This document shows positions 46,809 through 58,550 of a DNA stretch of 64,000 nucleotides, in pieces (position 1 is the first letter of the stretch; every line of letters starts with the position of its first letter). The notes beneath the pieces are model-generated. The model was given only the letters and a program-made list of their open reading frames with translations. It was not told where the DNA came from and made no database searches. The stretch comes from Amoebophrya sp. A120. Its lineage: Eukaryota; Sar; Dinophyceae; Syndiniales; Amoebophryaceae. The position numbers and the translations under genes are program-made. Location: assembly GCA_905178155.1 (NCBI GenBank), contig CAJINV010000008.1:124001-188000 (forward strand), written 5' to 3'.

Positions 46809-49274
46809 TCACGACGACAGTGCTGTTTCTTTACCAGCTTCCTTTTTTTCGTCCGCACACAGCGTCTGACTGCGCCATCTTTGCTGCCACCGCGACAATT
46901 GCACGTCCCGCAGCGCGTACATAGTCACATAGCTGTACCCCTCGCCCATGCAGCGCGCGGAACGGAGCCAGAAGGGGTCCAGAGCCCGCGGCCCGCTGTT
47001 GCTGTAAGTGGCTCCGGTACTTGCTGCGTTAGGAATGTACAAGAGGCCGTAGTCGTGATCCAGGAAAAAGTCCAGCAGCTCCCGTGCAGTGGCGTAGTTC
47101 TGATACAAACCCGCAGGCCAGAGTTCAAACATCACGAGTTTCACAAATCGATGGTAGAACAAGTTCTCCGCGCCCTGCAGGATTTGAAGCTCGTGTCCCT
47201 GTGCATCGATTTTCAACAGGCGAATATTCAAGGAGCGGCCAACATTCATCTCTCTCGGCGTCAGAGGGACATCGCTGGTGCTGGCCGTGCTCCCGACGTT
47301 CCCGCGTACTTGATGTGACATCTCTTGGTGGAGGCCAAAGGTTTCGACTGTACGCGCAAACAAAAAAAAGTTCTAGCTTCATCAACCAGGCTGCTCATTT
47401 CAATATTAGTGACGGGGGGAGAGTCTGTGACGTCGACCACATCCACAGCAACGCTAATTACAACGGAATAAGGAGCAAAAGCGCCGGTATCTTCTGTCAC
47501 TAGTTGGTTGCAAATCTCATTCACACATACATTTCAACATTTGCATCTGTGTGCTTTTGATGTTTCCTTTTTTTAGAGGACGACGAAAACTAGAAAAACA
47601 AGAAGTATTCATTTTCATAACATCCAGCGTGGTCGTGTGTGTTTTCGTGATATCTTGTGGGCGTCCGTTTTTGTACTGAACGAAGTCCTCTACTTGTAGT
47701 TGAGTCGCATTTTGTTGCAGATTTTCTTCTTCTGCCGCCGAGTTGTCAGCATCATGTTCTACATCACTACTTATCATTGCCCCACCTCGCTTTATTTCCT
47801 CGTCTTGTCCTCGCAAGACGATTCCGCTGTCGCCACGATTCCAATGATCACTGTAGAGTACTCTGGTCCCCCACGATGTGTTGGACGCCGCCATTTCGAC
47901 CAAGTGGATTTTCTTCCTGCGCTTCACCGAGGAGGGCAGGGCACCGAGGCTTTCTTTTAGGTAGAAGAGATTTTCCGGGACCGGCTCGAACGCAACGGCG
48001 CGACGCACGTCTCGGTTGTGTAGCATCGGAATGAGGCACGAACCGATATTCGCACCCACGTCGACGTAGGTACGATTCTGATCCAAGAAAGAGCGCGGAA
48101 AGTTACGCATTGCGAAGTCTGTCTCTGCGCTCCTTGTTTCCGTTGGACCTTCCTTTCCAGCAGTCGACATATCGTTCGTCTTATCTCCTCCCCGCAGTAG
48201 TTCTTGCGCCGTCGGAGCATTCGCCGGAGTATGGGGCAACGACGGAAAAAACTCTTCCAACCCGCGTCCCATTTCATCATCAGCGTAGGGAATTGTCGGC
48301 GGCTCGAAGGCGATGTCGGCCACGACATCGTCCCGGGGCAAGGCTTCCGTCGCGCCGTCGTGGTCCACCTGCGCGTCATCTTGTCCGCTGAGAGCTGGTG
48401 TTGTTTTCTGGTCGGGCGGGTGCGTGCGAATCGCTTCTTCTGGAGCGGATGAGCCCACCGTTGCTGGTTCTGGCGGACCACCAATTATATCGCGGCGATT
48501 CCTCGCCTTGTCTGCAAACAGTCCATGTTGAAACTGTTGCATGTAAGCGTCGGCGGATATGAGGTTCTCGAGGCCGTCCGCCGCACGGATGAGGGGCAGG
48601 CTTCCGTTATACTTGTTGTGGAGATATAGAATTTCCCCCTCGGCGTAGTACCACTCGTGAAGCCAGGCGCGCTCCACATCTTCGCAGTCGCTCCAGCCGC
48701 CGTCGCGCCGGATGGCGTTGGATACAGCCTCAGCATTTGGGCGGAGACACAAGTCGACCTGCAGGCTCGACACGTTGGATGGGCTCGTACGAAACCACGC
48801 GCAGCGCGGGTCCCTTGTCGAAACTTCTGGAAGAACCTCATGCTTTTGCAATTCATTTGCAAATGTGGTTGGGAGGCTGCGTTTTTGTGTCTGCTTAGTA
48901 CGGAGTCGTGGCACGACCTCGTCATGCTCTTGCGCTTTTGCGAGCACCGCAAAGAAAAAACGTGTCGCGCAGTTTCCAAACAAGAACTCCTTTAGCCACA
49001 GAACCGCCAAAGAAAACAATGACAAGATGAAAGCAAAAAGTATCAACTTGACGTTGACGACATTATATCGTCTACCAATACGAATATGGATGCTCTTCTT
49101 ACGGGAGTAGAGCGAACTACATATTGCAGCTCGCTGTAACACTAGCAGGTGGACCTCCCTTAGTTTATTGCTTGTCGCGCAGCGAGATTGAAGACACATT
49201 GACATTATGTTAAAGCAGATGCAGATGCAAGTGGCTGCCCCTGAGCCTGATACTAGCGTACTACAAGAAAGCAT
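46809..49274 (-). CDS. Membrane-anchored FkbM-family methyltransferase
   Basis: The N-terminal block runs from ATG at 49274 (or 49205, MSMCLQSRC) to about 47650. A membrane helix VKLILFAFILSLFSLAVLWL lies near residues 76-95, so this is probably a type II membrane protein. The SAM-binding core of FkbM-like methyltransferases follows: YVDVGANIGSCLIPML and VAFEPVPENLFYLKESL. The C-terminal block (about 47385-46809) carries LLKIDAQGHELQILQGAENL and VKLVMFELWPAGLYQNYATA, the usual second half of the fold, where FkbM proteins O-methylate sugars. The middle is unsettled. A reading at 47524-47390 (VAVDVVDVTDSPPVTNIEMS) looks coding, but it meets the C-terminal block in a different frame near 47355, so one intron or a frameshift is unresolved. 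The linker before the core is long and Asp/Glu-rich, unlike compact bacterial relatives. Confidence 0.75.
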
Positions 49275-50042
49275 CCATGGTCAAGCGCAAACATGTTGTT
49301 CTTCGTCTTGTTCAATCTGCTCCCTGTATTATATCTATCTCATTCAGTGGAGCCTGCTGCTCATGTTGAACGGATCCTCTCGAGAGGGAGAGCCTCGCCT
49401 ACTGTACTATATTATCCGACAAGAAACTTCAAGCTCATCGGCCCCTTGCCTCATGGCTAGAGGAAAAGATGACGCAGATGGCGGCCCTCTCACCCTTGTT
49501 CAATATGATCAGATTCCTGCAGGCGGCCCGGTGATCGAAGATGAATCGCCAAACTCGTAATCACTTGCACAACAAAAGAACAAGAAAACTTTTTCGTCCA
49601 GAGACACGGATAGAGGACACAGAACTAACAGCGACTACAACTGGAGGCGGCGCTTTACCTCTATTTCAGCTGTGCTCCTGTGCGGGTTTGCCCCCCCCCT
49701 CGTAGTCCTATTGGCCGAAGCAGCTGGGAAATAATTGCCAGACTTCGGTACGATAGTCAGAAAATAGTTGGTTTTTAACGTTCCTCTTTCTTCTGCCTGT
49801 AATCGAGGTACCTTCGCCAATACCTGCGTGCTGAGTTTTCGTTTGCTACTTTGCCGTATGACTTCAACCCTGATTTTCATTTTTTTGATGTACACACCTC
49901 CTTCAATCATTCTTCTCACACTGCACCATGACGCGTGGTGGAATCATTCCTAATATTGCTGCAGTCGATACATTTAGCAGGCATTGTCGATACATTTAGT
50001 AGGCGTGATGAAGGTGGAGTACTAGGTGGAGACACCTTTCCT
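49275..50042. other. Intergenic region
   Basis: No gene recognised. A plus-strand reading at 49207-49560 and a minus-strand reading at 49635-49919 are open but without motif. A 22-bp near-exact tandem repeat built on CGATACATTTAG lies near 49967-50008. Confidence 0.45.
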
Positions 50043-52193
50043 TTACACTTTTTTGCAGTCGTCCAAAAGATCTTCCTCCATATTTTCCAACTCCACGGAG
50101 CCCAAACGACTTCGACTTCTGGTGGTGCTCAGCGCTGCGGTCAGAGCCTGTTCGTCAACGACGTGATTCATCGAGATGGAGTATACGCTGCTGGTACGTT
50201 GCTTGTCCGCCTTGCTGTATACTGTAATCGAGCGGCCATCCTGCGACTGGTAGACGGAGCGTGGGACCTTTAGTTCCTCAACCTTCTCGATTTCCGTTTC
50301 TGGAACGGAAGGCGTGGGGACGCAATAAACGCTCGCGTAAGAATAAACGAGAACGCCAAGAATAGAGAGCACCGTCGCAATTCCCGTGTACCTGGAAATC
50401 GAGAACAGTTTAAACAAGATTGAAGCTCAATCACATCATTTGATGTAGCACTTCGACCGATCTTCATACAATCAAGAGTCAACGCAGATGCTGAAACTGA
50501 TGCAACAAGATCCACCTTGCCTTTTATTTCATCATATATGTTTCTTGTATATACTTGTTGCAGAAGAGGTGGTCGATTTCCTAGTCACTCAACAACAGCT
50601 GAAGTGAAGAAGCAGAGCAAAAGGGTTCATGTCAAGCACTAGCAGTACGTGTCGATGCACTGCTTTGGGTTCTTTTCGTAGTCACACCACAAGAAATGGG
50701 ACAGCATGACGTAGGTTCCTGTTTGAGCTCCCTTGACCATGGAGCAGGAGACGACGCCTATGTTGCCCAGGAGAAAGAAGAACGCGGCGGCGTGGAGCCA
50801 ACTGGCAATCAGGAGCCCGACGGATCCGATCATATCCACAGAAAAAAACCCATCCCCATCCATTATTTTTTGCATGGCAAATAGTGGACTTCATTCATGT
50901 TTTGCATGACGAATTGGATGCGGATAGGTGTTTTTTCCTGGATAGATCACGGCAAGATCGTACTTGTCCACTTTGATAGGCTCAACCACGATATCGGAGA
51001 ACTCGGGCCAGACCCACCCGGCGAAGTAGAAGCTATACAAGAAACAGGAGATAATTCCGATCATCACAGCAAGAGACGCGGCAGGAATCGGCTTGATTGT
51101 ATCGCTGTTGCAAGCCTGTCCAATTAATATGTGGAGTGATGGTCTTAACATCGCTTTTCGGTGGAAACATCAATGCGAATATTCGAATTCGTTAAAGCAT
51201 GTTTAAGTTTATCATTATCTGTCTGTCGAGTGTCATTCACAAATCAAGGATGGAAGAAGACCTAAGCCAATAATTTCGTGATCAATCATGACCACGACCA
51301 AGCAAGGAGCCGCACATCAATAGTGGTGTTATACATGAAACAGAAACAACCTAGCGCTTGAGGAACTACAAAAACCGGTATCCAGAACTACAAACCTGAA
51401 GAATCTTCTGATTGAAGACGTTAGTCAAGCTGTGCAGAATGGTCCCTGCGAGCATGAGCACAATGGCTAGAACGTCACTGCCCCCAGATTTTGTGATTAC
51501 ATCGAAGGACGACTTCGACTTGGCCATCAAACCCAGAATCACCAGAAGCATGCCGATCTGTTGTGTTGTGACCAGGTTTTGATACAAAGACCACGCATGG
51601 TCGTGCTGCCCGCAGCATGCATCGCACTCGATTTGAATTGTTCGCTCTTTATGTCCTTCGTGGTCGTTGGTTTCCCAGCTCGAGTATTTCTAATTCCATA
51701 TTCATATTCTTGTTCTTTAATACGCTTGGTAAGTATTTCTGAATTTATCATGTCCAGCACAGCTCAGCTACTTCCGTGTGTGCGAATGTCGCTCAAAGAC
51801 CACGACCAGGTCCACGATCGCATCAAGAATAAGCATCAACTTCAAGTCCTACGGTACTCACAATACAATTTGCCACGTGTTAAGTTTCTTCTGGAGAAAC
51901 AGCCAGCAGCCGAGTGCTGACCATACGGAGCCGCTGCAGTATATGATGGTTTTCAACTGCGCACAGCTGAGGACGATTCCGGTGAAGAGGCAAATCTGTG
52001 CTAACCCCTCGCAGATCGCAGGACCAGCTGCTAGCCCCCAGTTTTGCTTGTGCAATGTTCGGGCCTCTGATGGCTTGAAGATCAGCACCATCACGTTTCC
52101 AAGACGATGGATGAGTTCGTATGAATGCAAAGACTTCGGAAGGCGCCCCCGGAGGTGATCACACACTAGCACCTGCAACTGCATCATTATCAT
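50043..52193 (-). CDS. Drug/metabolite transporter superfamily membrane carrier, 5' end unresolved
   Basis: Exons: from about 52193 to 51867, then 51557-51396, 51115-50945, 50827-50649 and 50391-50043. Phases agree throughout. Several hydrophobic helices fit the EamA/SLC35-like fold: WGLAAGPAICEGLAQICLF, IGMLLVILGLMAKS, DVLAIVLMLAGTILHSLTNV, LAVMIGIISCFLYSFYFAGW, SVGLLIASWLHAAAFFFLLG and IATVLSILGVLVYSYASVY. The long hydrophilic tail after the last helix (about 90 residues, SSVYSISMNHVVDEQ) should face the cytosol. Substrate is unknown; nucleotide sugars or metabolites are typical of the superfamily. Intron 3 is the introner at 50833-50944. Upstream coding for the first helices is missing and should lie between 52200 and 53000, where I could not place it. 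Confidence 0.78.
50833..50944. mobile_element. Short introner element in the DMT-carrier gene (112 bp)
   Basis: Arms TATCCACAGAAAAAAACCCA (plus-strand left end) and TATCCAGGAAAAAACACCTA (minus-strand end), both followed by ATCC-rich sequence. Direct repeat GATCA at 50828-50832 and 50945-50949. Splicing joins GCC GTG ATC to GGA TCC GTC, restoring AVIGSVGLLIASW. Related to the element at 44055-44163. Confidence 0.88.
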
Positions 52194-53304
52194 TATCAGG
52201 CGGCACCATTAGGTTTATAACACCCCTCTACTTGTAGTTGTACTTTGACTAGACACCATAAAATTCTTCGCCGTGCATTTTGATATTGCTGTGTCTCGGA
52301 ATCGTGCGTCCGGATGCGTTAGTTCCCGCTGGTTGCGCAGTGCTACATCACCAACCTGAAGCGTCTTCTGTTACGTCTCATAAAAAGGAGAAGAGATGCA
52401 TAGGCCTTGCAATCATCTTGGTGTTCACCCAGTTCTCCGCGACAGCTTCTTCTGTATTATTGTAGGCAATGTACTATTCATCTTCAAATCGTGATCGCGA
52501 ACGCAATTTCATAGAGGGATTGTGTATGAGTTTTTACATAATTCTTGCGACGAGAAGTAAGTGAGACGAGCTCCTTCGTTTTTTTCTCCATGATATTTCT
52601 TGATGATGATGATGATGATGATGATGAAGCGTCGAAAATGTCTTATTGACCGAACGCTTACTGCGTGACCTAGTGCTTCCGTACAAAAACACTTTCCGCC
52701 GGTGCATCCTCTTGGGTATCCTAAAGTGAGTTACACCGTCCGGCGTTGTTCTCACTTTGTAACGAGGACCCCGGGATGCGTACCTGTCAGCGTCTCCGTT
52801 ATCACGTTGTCCTTCTCCAGCTCCTCCTTTTGCCTTCACGGCGTAACTAATTACTGTCTTGCCTGTTGCCACCAGATGCTCATGACTACTAGTGGCCGGC
52901 GCTATTTAAATTTTACTGTATCTGCACAGCGCCCTTCACCGCCTCGTCCCCTTCGCTTCCCGGTCTTCAATCCACTACATAGCACTCATCATCTCTTCAG
53001 GCAATACGGACTCCTATTCTTAATCAAGTTCATCATTTATAAAACAGAAATCTGTGCTGTGCCACTGTTGCTAATCAAGAGAAAAAGTAAGCAGTTAGGA
53101 ACTGCGTCATATACTGAGGATTCTCCTTTCTGGCCGCCTCCTTTGTGAACAAATTCTTTCTCTACTGATGGTAGAGCTTCTCATGGCTTTCTTTTTGTTT
53201 TTCATTTTTCTTTCTCTTTCTGCCATCATTCACTTTGTACAAAATCTGATCACTTCACGCTATAGACCAAGCATTCGAATCTTACAAGTTCAGCTTACTT
53301 TATC
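52194..53304. other. Flank of the DMT-carrier gene; microsatellite
   Basis: A TGA/ATG trinucleotide microsatellite lies at about 52601-52627. A minus-strand reading at 52534-52872 ends in poly-His from this repeat and is doubtful. The plus-strand hydrophobic reading at 53168-53434 is T-rich sequence and overlaps the end of the next gene on the other strand. No firm gene. Confidence 0.45.
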
Positions 53305-56067
53305 TTACATTTGTTTTTGTAATTTCTGCAAAATTTTCTTAGCTCTATCCCCCACCGGCTTCTTGGTATTTGCTCTGCTAGATTTTTCCAGTGGTATCCC
53401 TTCTCGTGGCATCGGTGTGAATGCTGTGCTGTAGTGCACTGGTAGTAGCTTCGGGTAGATGTCGCACAGGTCTCGTATGAACCGCACTGCTTCCCCTGGT
53501 TTTTCCTTCAGAATTTTTGCTGCTAGTTCTGGAGTCGGTAGTGCAGATTCAAACCCGAAGCAGTTCACCCGTAGCTCTTTGATGGAGATCGCGTGAAGCA
53601 CATTGCCACCTTGACACTCACAAAGGAGGTGGTCAAGGCAGCCTGAGATCTCCATGATATTTCTTCTACACCTGAAGACAATGGATGACGCGATCGATTG
53701 GCAGTGGCGGCAAAAGCAAGACATACCTGGATTTTCCCGCATTACGTACTCGATCTTCGCAACGCACTTCTCTAAGTCGCTCTTCGCACCAGCTGTCTGC
53801 TCCACTAGGCGTCCCATGTTGTGAAAGTGGGATATGGGGTTCTTGCTTCCCCCCAAAGCAAGTGGGCTCGTGGAGCCACTGGCTCCAGTCGACGTTCCTG
53901 TGGCGTTTTGTTGTTCTTCCCGTTGTGTGTTGGGATAGGCTCTCGTCCTTCCTACTCAATTGTAATGGACGAGCCTGTCATTTAGCAAAACTAGCGCTCG
54001 CGCAGTTGTGGGCGTCAGTAGCAAAAAAAAAATATGTCGACTATGAATAGTTCAACTATGAATAGTTGGAGTGACGCCGAGACGATCATAAGCGCGTATT
54101 GCATCGGAACGACGGAACTGGTGAACGAGGAAAACCTGCTGCTGGGAAAATGTGCTCATTATACATAGCGACCTCGGAGGATCTGCGAGGCAGTACGTAT
54201 ACGTAGCCTTGCGTATATACCTGGTGTAGTTCCCTGAAGATCAACAATGCTGGCCCCGACCGCGGGCTGCAGTTGCTTGCTGTGAAAGATATCCAACTCC
54301 AGTCGCTCCCCTTTCGCGGGTCGAATCATGTGGCATATGGTTGAGGTCGGCTCCGTTTCCATGGGCCCGGTCTTGTACGCTTTGTCGGTTTGAATACTTA
54401 TTTTGCAATCGACCTCATCCTGACAAGTGTTGAACCATGCGAGCAGCAAGGTGCTTTTCAGCATTTTCGAGGTAGTTTCCAGATCCTCACCGTCGACAGC
54501 GGACAAACCGAGCGAGGCGGCGTATGGAAGCGTCAGGTTTGAAATCGTCAAAGTTGAAATAATCTGTAATGCATAAAATGCATGACCCGAGGCACGTGTG
54601 TTGCAGAGCAGGCAAGTGAGGCCGATTGTAAGCCTGTTTGGGGTTACAGCTCGAGCTGCTAAAGTAGCATGAGAAAATCGCTCTTCTTTGCCTAAACAGC
54701 ATGACAGACTGGATTTAGGGACCGCCGAAATTTGTCATGCGCCACTTGGAAACTGGGTTCCAACTGGCATCCATTTTATGCGTGACAAATTATTTCAACT
54801 TTGTCGATTTCAACTCTGACACATCCATACGGCGGAATTGGAGGAGGCGGGCGGCTCCTGTTGATGTGAGCGCTCCGTGCCGATGAAGAACTGGCTCGGA
54901 CCCGCACCTACTTGTGACGTCACCGGCGGGGCGTTGCTTTTGACGGTATCCGCATCCGGATCGATTTGCTGCGCCGGCTGAAAGTCGTCTGTTGTCAACA
55001 AACCTTCTTGCTGCCGCTGTTGACCTAGCGCCGCCAAGGATGAGCCGACATGCGAAGTACCAGATGCGCCCAACAGCACATTCGTGCCGAGAGTGCTCGG
55101 CAGGGTTCCGGGAATAGCGTTTTGCACTCTCAGGGGGAAGGTGCGCTTCTTCCCGTCAGCAAGGTCTGCGTTATATTTGAAGTTCCAGTAATTCATCTGC
55201 GATTCGTTCATCAGGTCCGGAAAATAGACCTGTCGTGTAGTTGTGTATGTGTTCCGGATTCAAAAAAATTAAAAATAAAAGCTACTTGTTTCTGTTTGTA
55301 ACGTCGGAAATAAAAGCAACAGATGAAGCTGAAGGAACTTCCAGCAGCATCGATTTGTAGCGATTGCACGTCATTGAAAAAAACGGGCCGAACTACACTG
55401 GGAAAAAGAAGATTACCACTTTTGTTTCATCCTGCGGAACAAACTACAATTATCCTTTCTCATTCTCAATTTCATGAAAAATGACGTTTCTCGTGTATAC
55501 GGATAGGAATAGCTTACCTCGCCCATAGAGGACAGCCACAGGATGAAGAGCAAGAATGGGGTGCTACAAAGCCAGCTCTATCCTTTGCAAGTAGAGTATC
55601 GCGCACGCGCTCGTACTAATTGCGCTTTTGTATAGACAAATCTACTTTTTTAGCAGAAGCTAAGTCAGCATCTACAAATTTCTGAGTAGAAATGCAATTT
55701 GTACTAATCCCCAGTACGATACTTTTGCAATGCATAAGCTCCTGCTCAAAGCATCTTCCTGGTGTTGCTCGGGCACGAACTCTTCCTCGTCGCGAAGCTC
55801 CTCTTCTTCCTCCATGATGGTGTGAGATAACCCATTATGGTCGTGGTGATCCTTCCCCTGGTGTAGCAATCCCATGTTGGACAACCGCTGGTCCGGAGAG
55901 GCAGAAAAATTTGCCCCCAAGCCGTTCAGGTGTGTGCCGGATTTAGATTTTCGGAACGGCGCGACGGTCGCAGCCAGGAGGGTGTTGGCGGACCCACTCG
56001 ATCCAAGGGTGCTGCTGCTCACGGTATCATGCAACGGTTGGCAGGCACTTTGACTCTTCGACATCAT
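53305..56067 (-). CDS. Unrecognised type II membrane protein with two introner introns
   Basis: Exons 56067-55737, 55573-55518, 55229-54830, 54517-54221 and 53951-53305 total 1,731 nt, 576 residues, with all phases agreeing. I do not recognise the family. The N-terminal 110 residues are hydrophilic with an acidic run (EEEEELRDEEEF). A single membrane helix, WLCSTPFLLFILWLSSMG, is encoded by the 56-nt second exon. A lumenal-looking region follows with YFPDLMNESQMNYWNFKY and a later block with paired cysteines (FNTCQDEVDCKI, STICHMIRP). The last exon has a Cys-rich patch CFCRHC and a basic end, LQKLQKQM. Introns 1 and 3 are TIR elements; intron 2 and the last intron are GT-AG. Inside the last exon a 55-nt segment (53726-53672) also has GTATGT and TTCAG ends; splicing it would shift frame and end early after SKSYG. 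Confidence 0.68.
54523..54829. mobile_element. Introner element in the type II membrane protein gene (307 bp)
   Basis: Arms TATGGAAGCGTCAGGTTTGA and TATGGATGTGTCAGAGTTGA, continuing through AAATCG.CAAAGTTGAAATAAT to about 45 bp. Direct repeat CGGCG at 54518-54522 and 54830-54834. Splicing joins TCC GCC G to CC TCG CTC, giving NSAASLGLSAVDG. It shares inner blocks (TTTGCCTAA, AAATTTGTCATGCGCCAC) with the element at 21545-21849. Confidence 0.9.
55579..55736. mobile_element. Introner element in the type II membrane protein gene (158 bp)
   Basis: Ends TATCCTTTGCAAGTAGAGTA and, inward from the right, TATGCATTGCAAAAGTATCG. Direct repeat AGCTC at 55574-55578 and 55737-55741. Splicing joins AGG AGC T to GG CTT TGT and brings the membrane helix into frame. 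Its right end matches the outer end of the composite element at 44383-45074. Confidence 0.85.
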
Positions 56068-56900
56068 ACTTCGTGCCACCACCACAAGAACAGCTTAGAA
56101 ATTGTATACCACTTTAGAGTTATGATTTTCACAGCCGTATGCGTAGGTATTGTTCTTAGACGCAAAAAAAACAAGTATTATCAAAATATAATTTTGGATC
56201 TAGTTCTTTTCGCCGACATACACGGAAGTCTAACTACCCTAGACAGGAATCGGCCATTGAAGATGGTGTCACACTTATAAAATTCACCATATGGTTTGAC
56301 AGATAGATTGATTAAGAGTTGTGCGAAGCCGATTTCATGCAGTTGCAGAAGAACCATACATTTACATAGGTGGAACCGATCCACTTATACGATCCACACA
56401 ACTTCTGGCGGAAACAATGGAGATCTCGTTGCTTTTAGGAAATGAAGAAAGAAACGAACAAAGATGAAGCACATCAAAACAAAACGAAACACAAACGATC
56501 AAGCTTAGGATCGCTAGTACACATGGCACAGTCTCTCTCAAAAAGAAAAAAAATAACCATGGTTTGTTGAGGTCGGGTGTACTGAACTGATATTTGATCT
56601 GTGCAGTGCAGATTAAAAAAATTTTCCAATATGCCTTGCATTGCTGGATCAAGGCCACCACATTCCACCAGACAGAGACAAAGTCTGAGAGTAACGGGCA
56701 TTCCACCAAACAGAGACAGATCCAAGCAGTCCCGCCTCGATGATGCATAGGTACGGAAGACACCTCGGCAAAGTTATTCGAAAATTATGTCATCCTCGTC
56801 TCTCCTGCTGTTGCGGACTACTGCCCTTGTTTATTGAATGCGGAAACTTCCGGACATGCCTACAATCACACCAGGAGTACGCCACGAAGCAATAGCTGCT
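56068..56900. other. Intergenic region
   Basis: AT-rich, with no coding sequence recognised. It lies upstream of the type II membrane protein start (56067) and after the stop at 56901-56903 of the next minus-strand reading. A short imperfect repeat built on ATTCCACCA and CAGAGACA occurs near 56660-56715. Confidence 0.5.
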
Positions 56901-57059
56901 CTAGCTGCCTTCGTCGAACACATCTTTCCACCTGTGCCGGCAGATGTCCACCTTCGTCAGCATGTGGTCACTGACGCACTCCTCGGTCAGCACAGAGTAG
57001 TCGTCGTTCCTTCGCTTGAGTGATTTTTTTGACACCCACTCACACGTGCGCGAAATTTC
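56901..57059 (-). CDS. Terminal exon of an unassigned gene
   Basis: After the acceptor-like TGTGTAG at 57060 the minus strand is open for 53 codons and ends TAG. The product includes LKRRNDDYSVLTEECVSDHM and LTKVDICRHRWKDVFDEGS. An alternative reading uses a 31-nt intron (GTGTGA to CTCAAG) and starts further upstream with IYTIKIDVDRLPARSKC. A stretch near 57263-57150 (RVFTIIALVASGEADEHLM) may be another exon of the same gene. No family recognised. Confidence 0.35.
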   Translation of the reverse strand, partial: EISRTCEWVSKKSLKRRNDDYSVLTEECVSDHMLTKVDICRHRWKDVFDEGS

Positions 57060-58036
57060 CTACACACTTGGAACGCGCCGGCAGGCGGTCAACGTCAATT
57101 TTGATTGTATAAATTTCCTTGAAGATGCTGCATCAAATGCTCATCTGCTTCACCGCTTGCAACCAACGCGATGATCGTGAAGACGCGTCGTGTCTTCGAC
57201 TCTCCACCGACAACGACACCCTTTGGATATCGACCGAAAAGCGGTGGAGAGATGTAATATACTGCGTTGATAAAAAAGATAATTGGGTGAGTGTTGTTGA
57301 ACTTTGTTCTTGATCTTGAAGTTGATTAGTGTTGTTGAATGTTGAATGAAGTAGAAGTTGTGAATACTAGTGAGTTGTTTGTTCTTGAGATCAAAGCTGT
57401 TAGGTAGGAAAGATGTTGCCTAGGTACAACAGTAGAGTGAGAGATTGAGGCAAGTCATCTTCATGGGGTCTTGACGAGCACGACAGTGCTACTTTTAGCT
57501 TTTGTTTTTATTGAAGCTCGAGTTCCTCGGGCAAGGTGGCTCAATCTCCCTTTGGCTTTGTTTTTGTTGATGGCAAGTTTGTTTCTCTTTCTCATCGAGT
57601 TCGAGCAGGCGAAAGAAGCTCATATATCACTGCCACTGACCAACACATGCCAAGTATGCGATCTTGTCACGGTGGCTGTGGACCGTGCAGCGAAAGGGAG
57701 AGCCGAAGCAGTGACCCGCACGAGTATGATAGATGAACAGACTCCTGCAGGAGAAGGAGATAAATAGGGACAACAGAGGTAGTGATTTGGAGGGGTGGCA
57801 GTTAGCAAGCAACTACAGGGCACACACCACGATGCAGCACTCTAGTACAGAAGCAAGTTAGTGGGCGTCTGCGGGTGCTAGTGCAGCTCGAGAATGAAGA
57901 AGCTCTAGTCCTTTGCGAATGTTGCGCAACGAAAGAAGTGGTCATTAGATGTCGATGGCGAAGTTTAATTCGTTTTTCTTTTTGATGAAAAATCGTTAGA
58001 TCATTTCGAACTGATGACTGCGCGAGCAGCTCGACG

Positions 58037-58087
58037 CGCCTTCGTGAGCATAATCGCAAGACTCTTGCGATTATGCTCACGAAGGCG
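58037..58087. repeat. Perfect palindrome, 24-bp arms, 3-nt loop
   Basis: The left arm 58037-58060 begins CGCCTTCGTGAGCATAATCG; the right arm 58064-58087 is the exact reverse complement around ACT. It lies about 460 bp downstream of the copine stop, so its RNA hairpin could be in a 3' extension of that transcript. Confidence 0.93.
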
Positions 58088-58110
58088 TTAGAGATAGATG
58101 AGAGAGATCG

Positions 58111-58165
58111 GAGATGAAACAGGTCTCAAACGACTCTTAGAGTCGTTTGAGACCTGTTTCATCTC
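58111..58165. repeat. Perfect palindrome, 27-bp arms, 1-nt centre
   Basis: The left arm 58111-58137 begins GAGATGAAACAGGTCTCAAA; the right arm 58139-58165 is the exact reverse complement around T at 58138. It sits 23 bp from the previous palindrome with an unrelated sequence. Confidence 0.93.
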
Positions 58166-58550
58166 GACCTATCATCTCTAATTGTAGGGTGTCGCTCGCT
58201 CGTAAATGTAGGGAGGCACGATAGCAGAAATTTGTAGGGGATCGAATACGAATACTGAATGCAACATTGGGTAATTATATAGGGGAAGACAACCAGCAGG
58301 GCGGGTGGGTAGGCGTCGAGTTAGCAGTACCTCATCATCTAGCACGATTTGGTGTAGCTCGTAGAACATCAAATGAATCTACTTACTTGGCCTTTTGGGT
58401 AACGACAGGCAAAGCCGAATGCCAATGCGCAACCTCGCTCAGTGCGTAGCTAGTACAACGAGAATCTGTCGATCCCGCCACGAACCGCGCACCTCCTGCG
58501 TGTGGAAGGACCGTCATCAACGTGCAACCTCCGCGGCGTGTTCTTGTTCA

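Larger units (their letters stand above)
57060..58550. other. Region with possible 5' exons and two hairpin palindromes
   Basis: Possible exons of the unassigned gene lie around 57120-57263. A plus-strand reading at 57471-57767 has two hydrophobic runs but no support. From 58037 to 58165 two near-perfect palindromes lie 23 bp apart. The copine gene ends at 58551. Confidence 0.45.

Noticed and set aside
52601-52627. Poly-His coding tract
   Set aside because: A trinucleotide microsatellite; the surrounding frame has no other support.
53168-53434. Plus-strand hydrophobic frame resembling a membrane protein
   Set aside because: T-rich sequence read as Phe/Leu; overlaps the supported end of the minus-strand gene.
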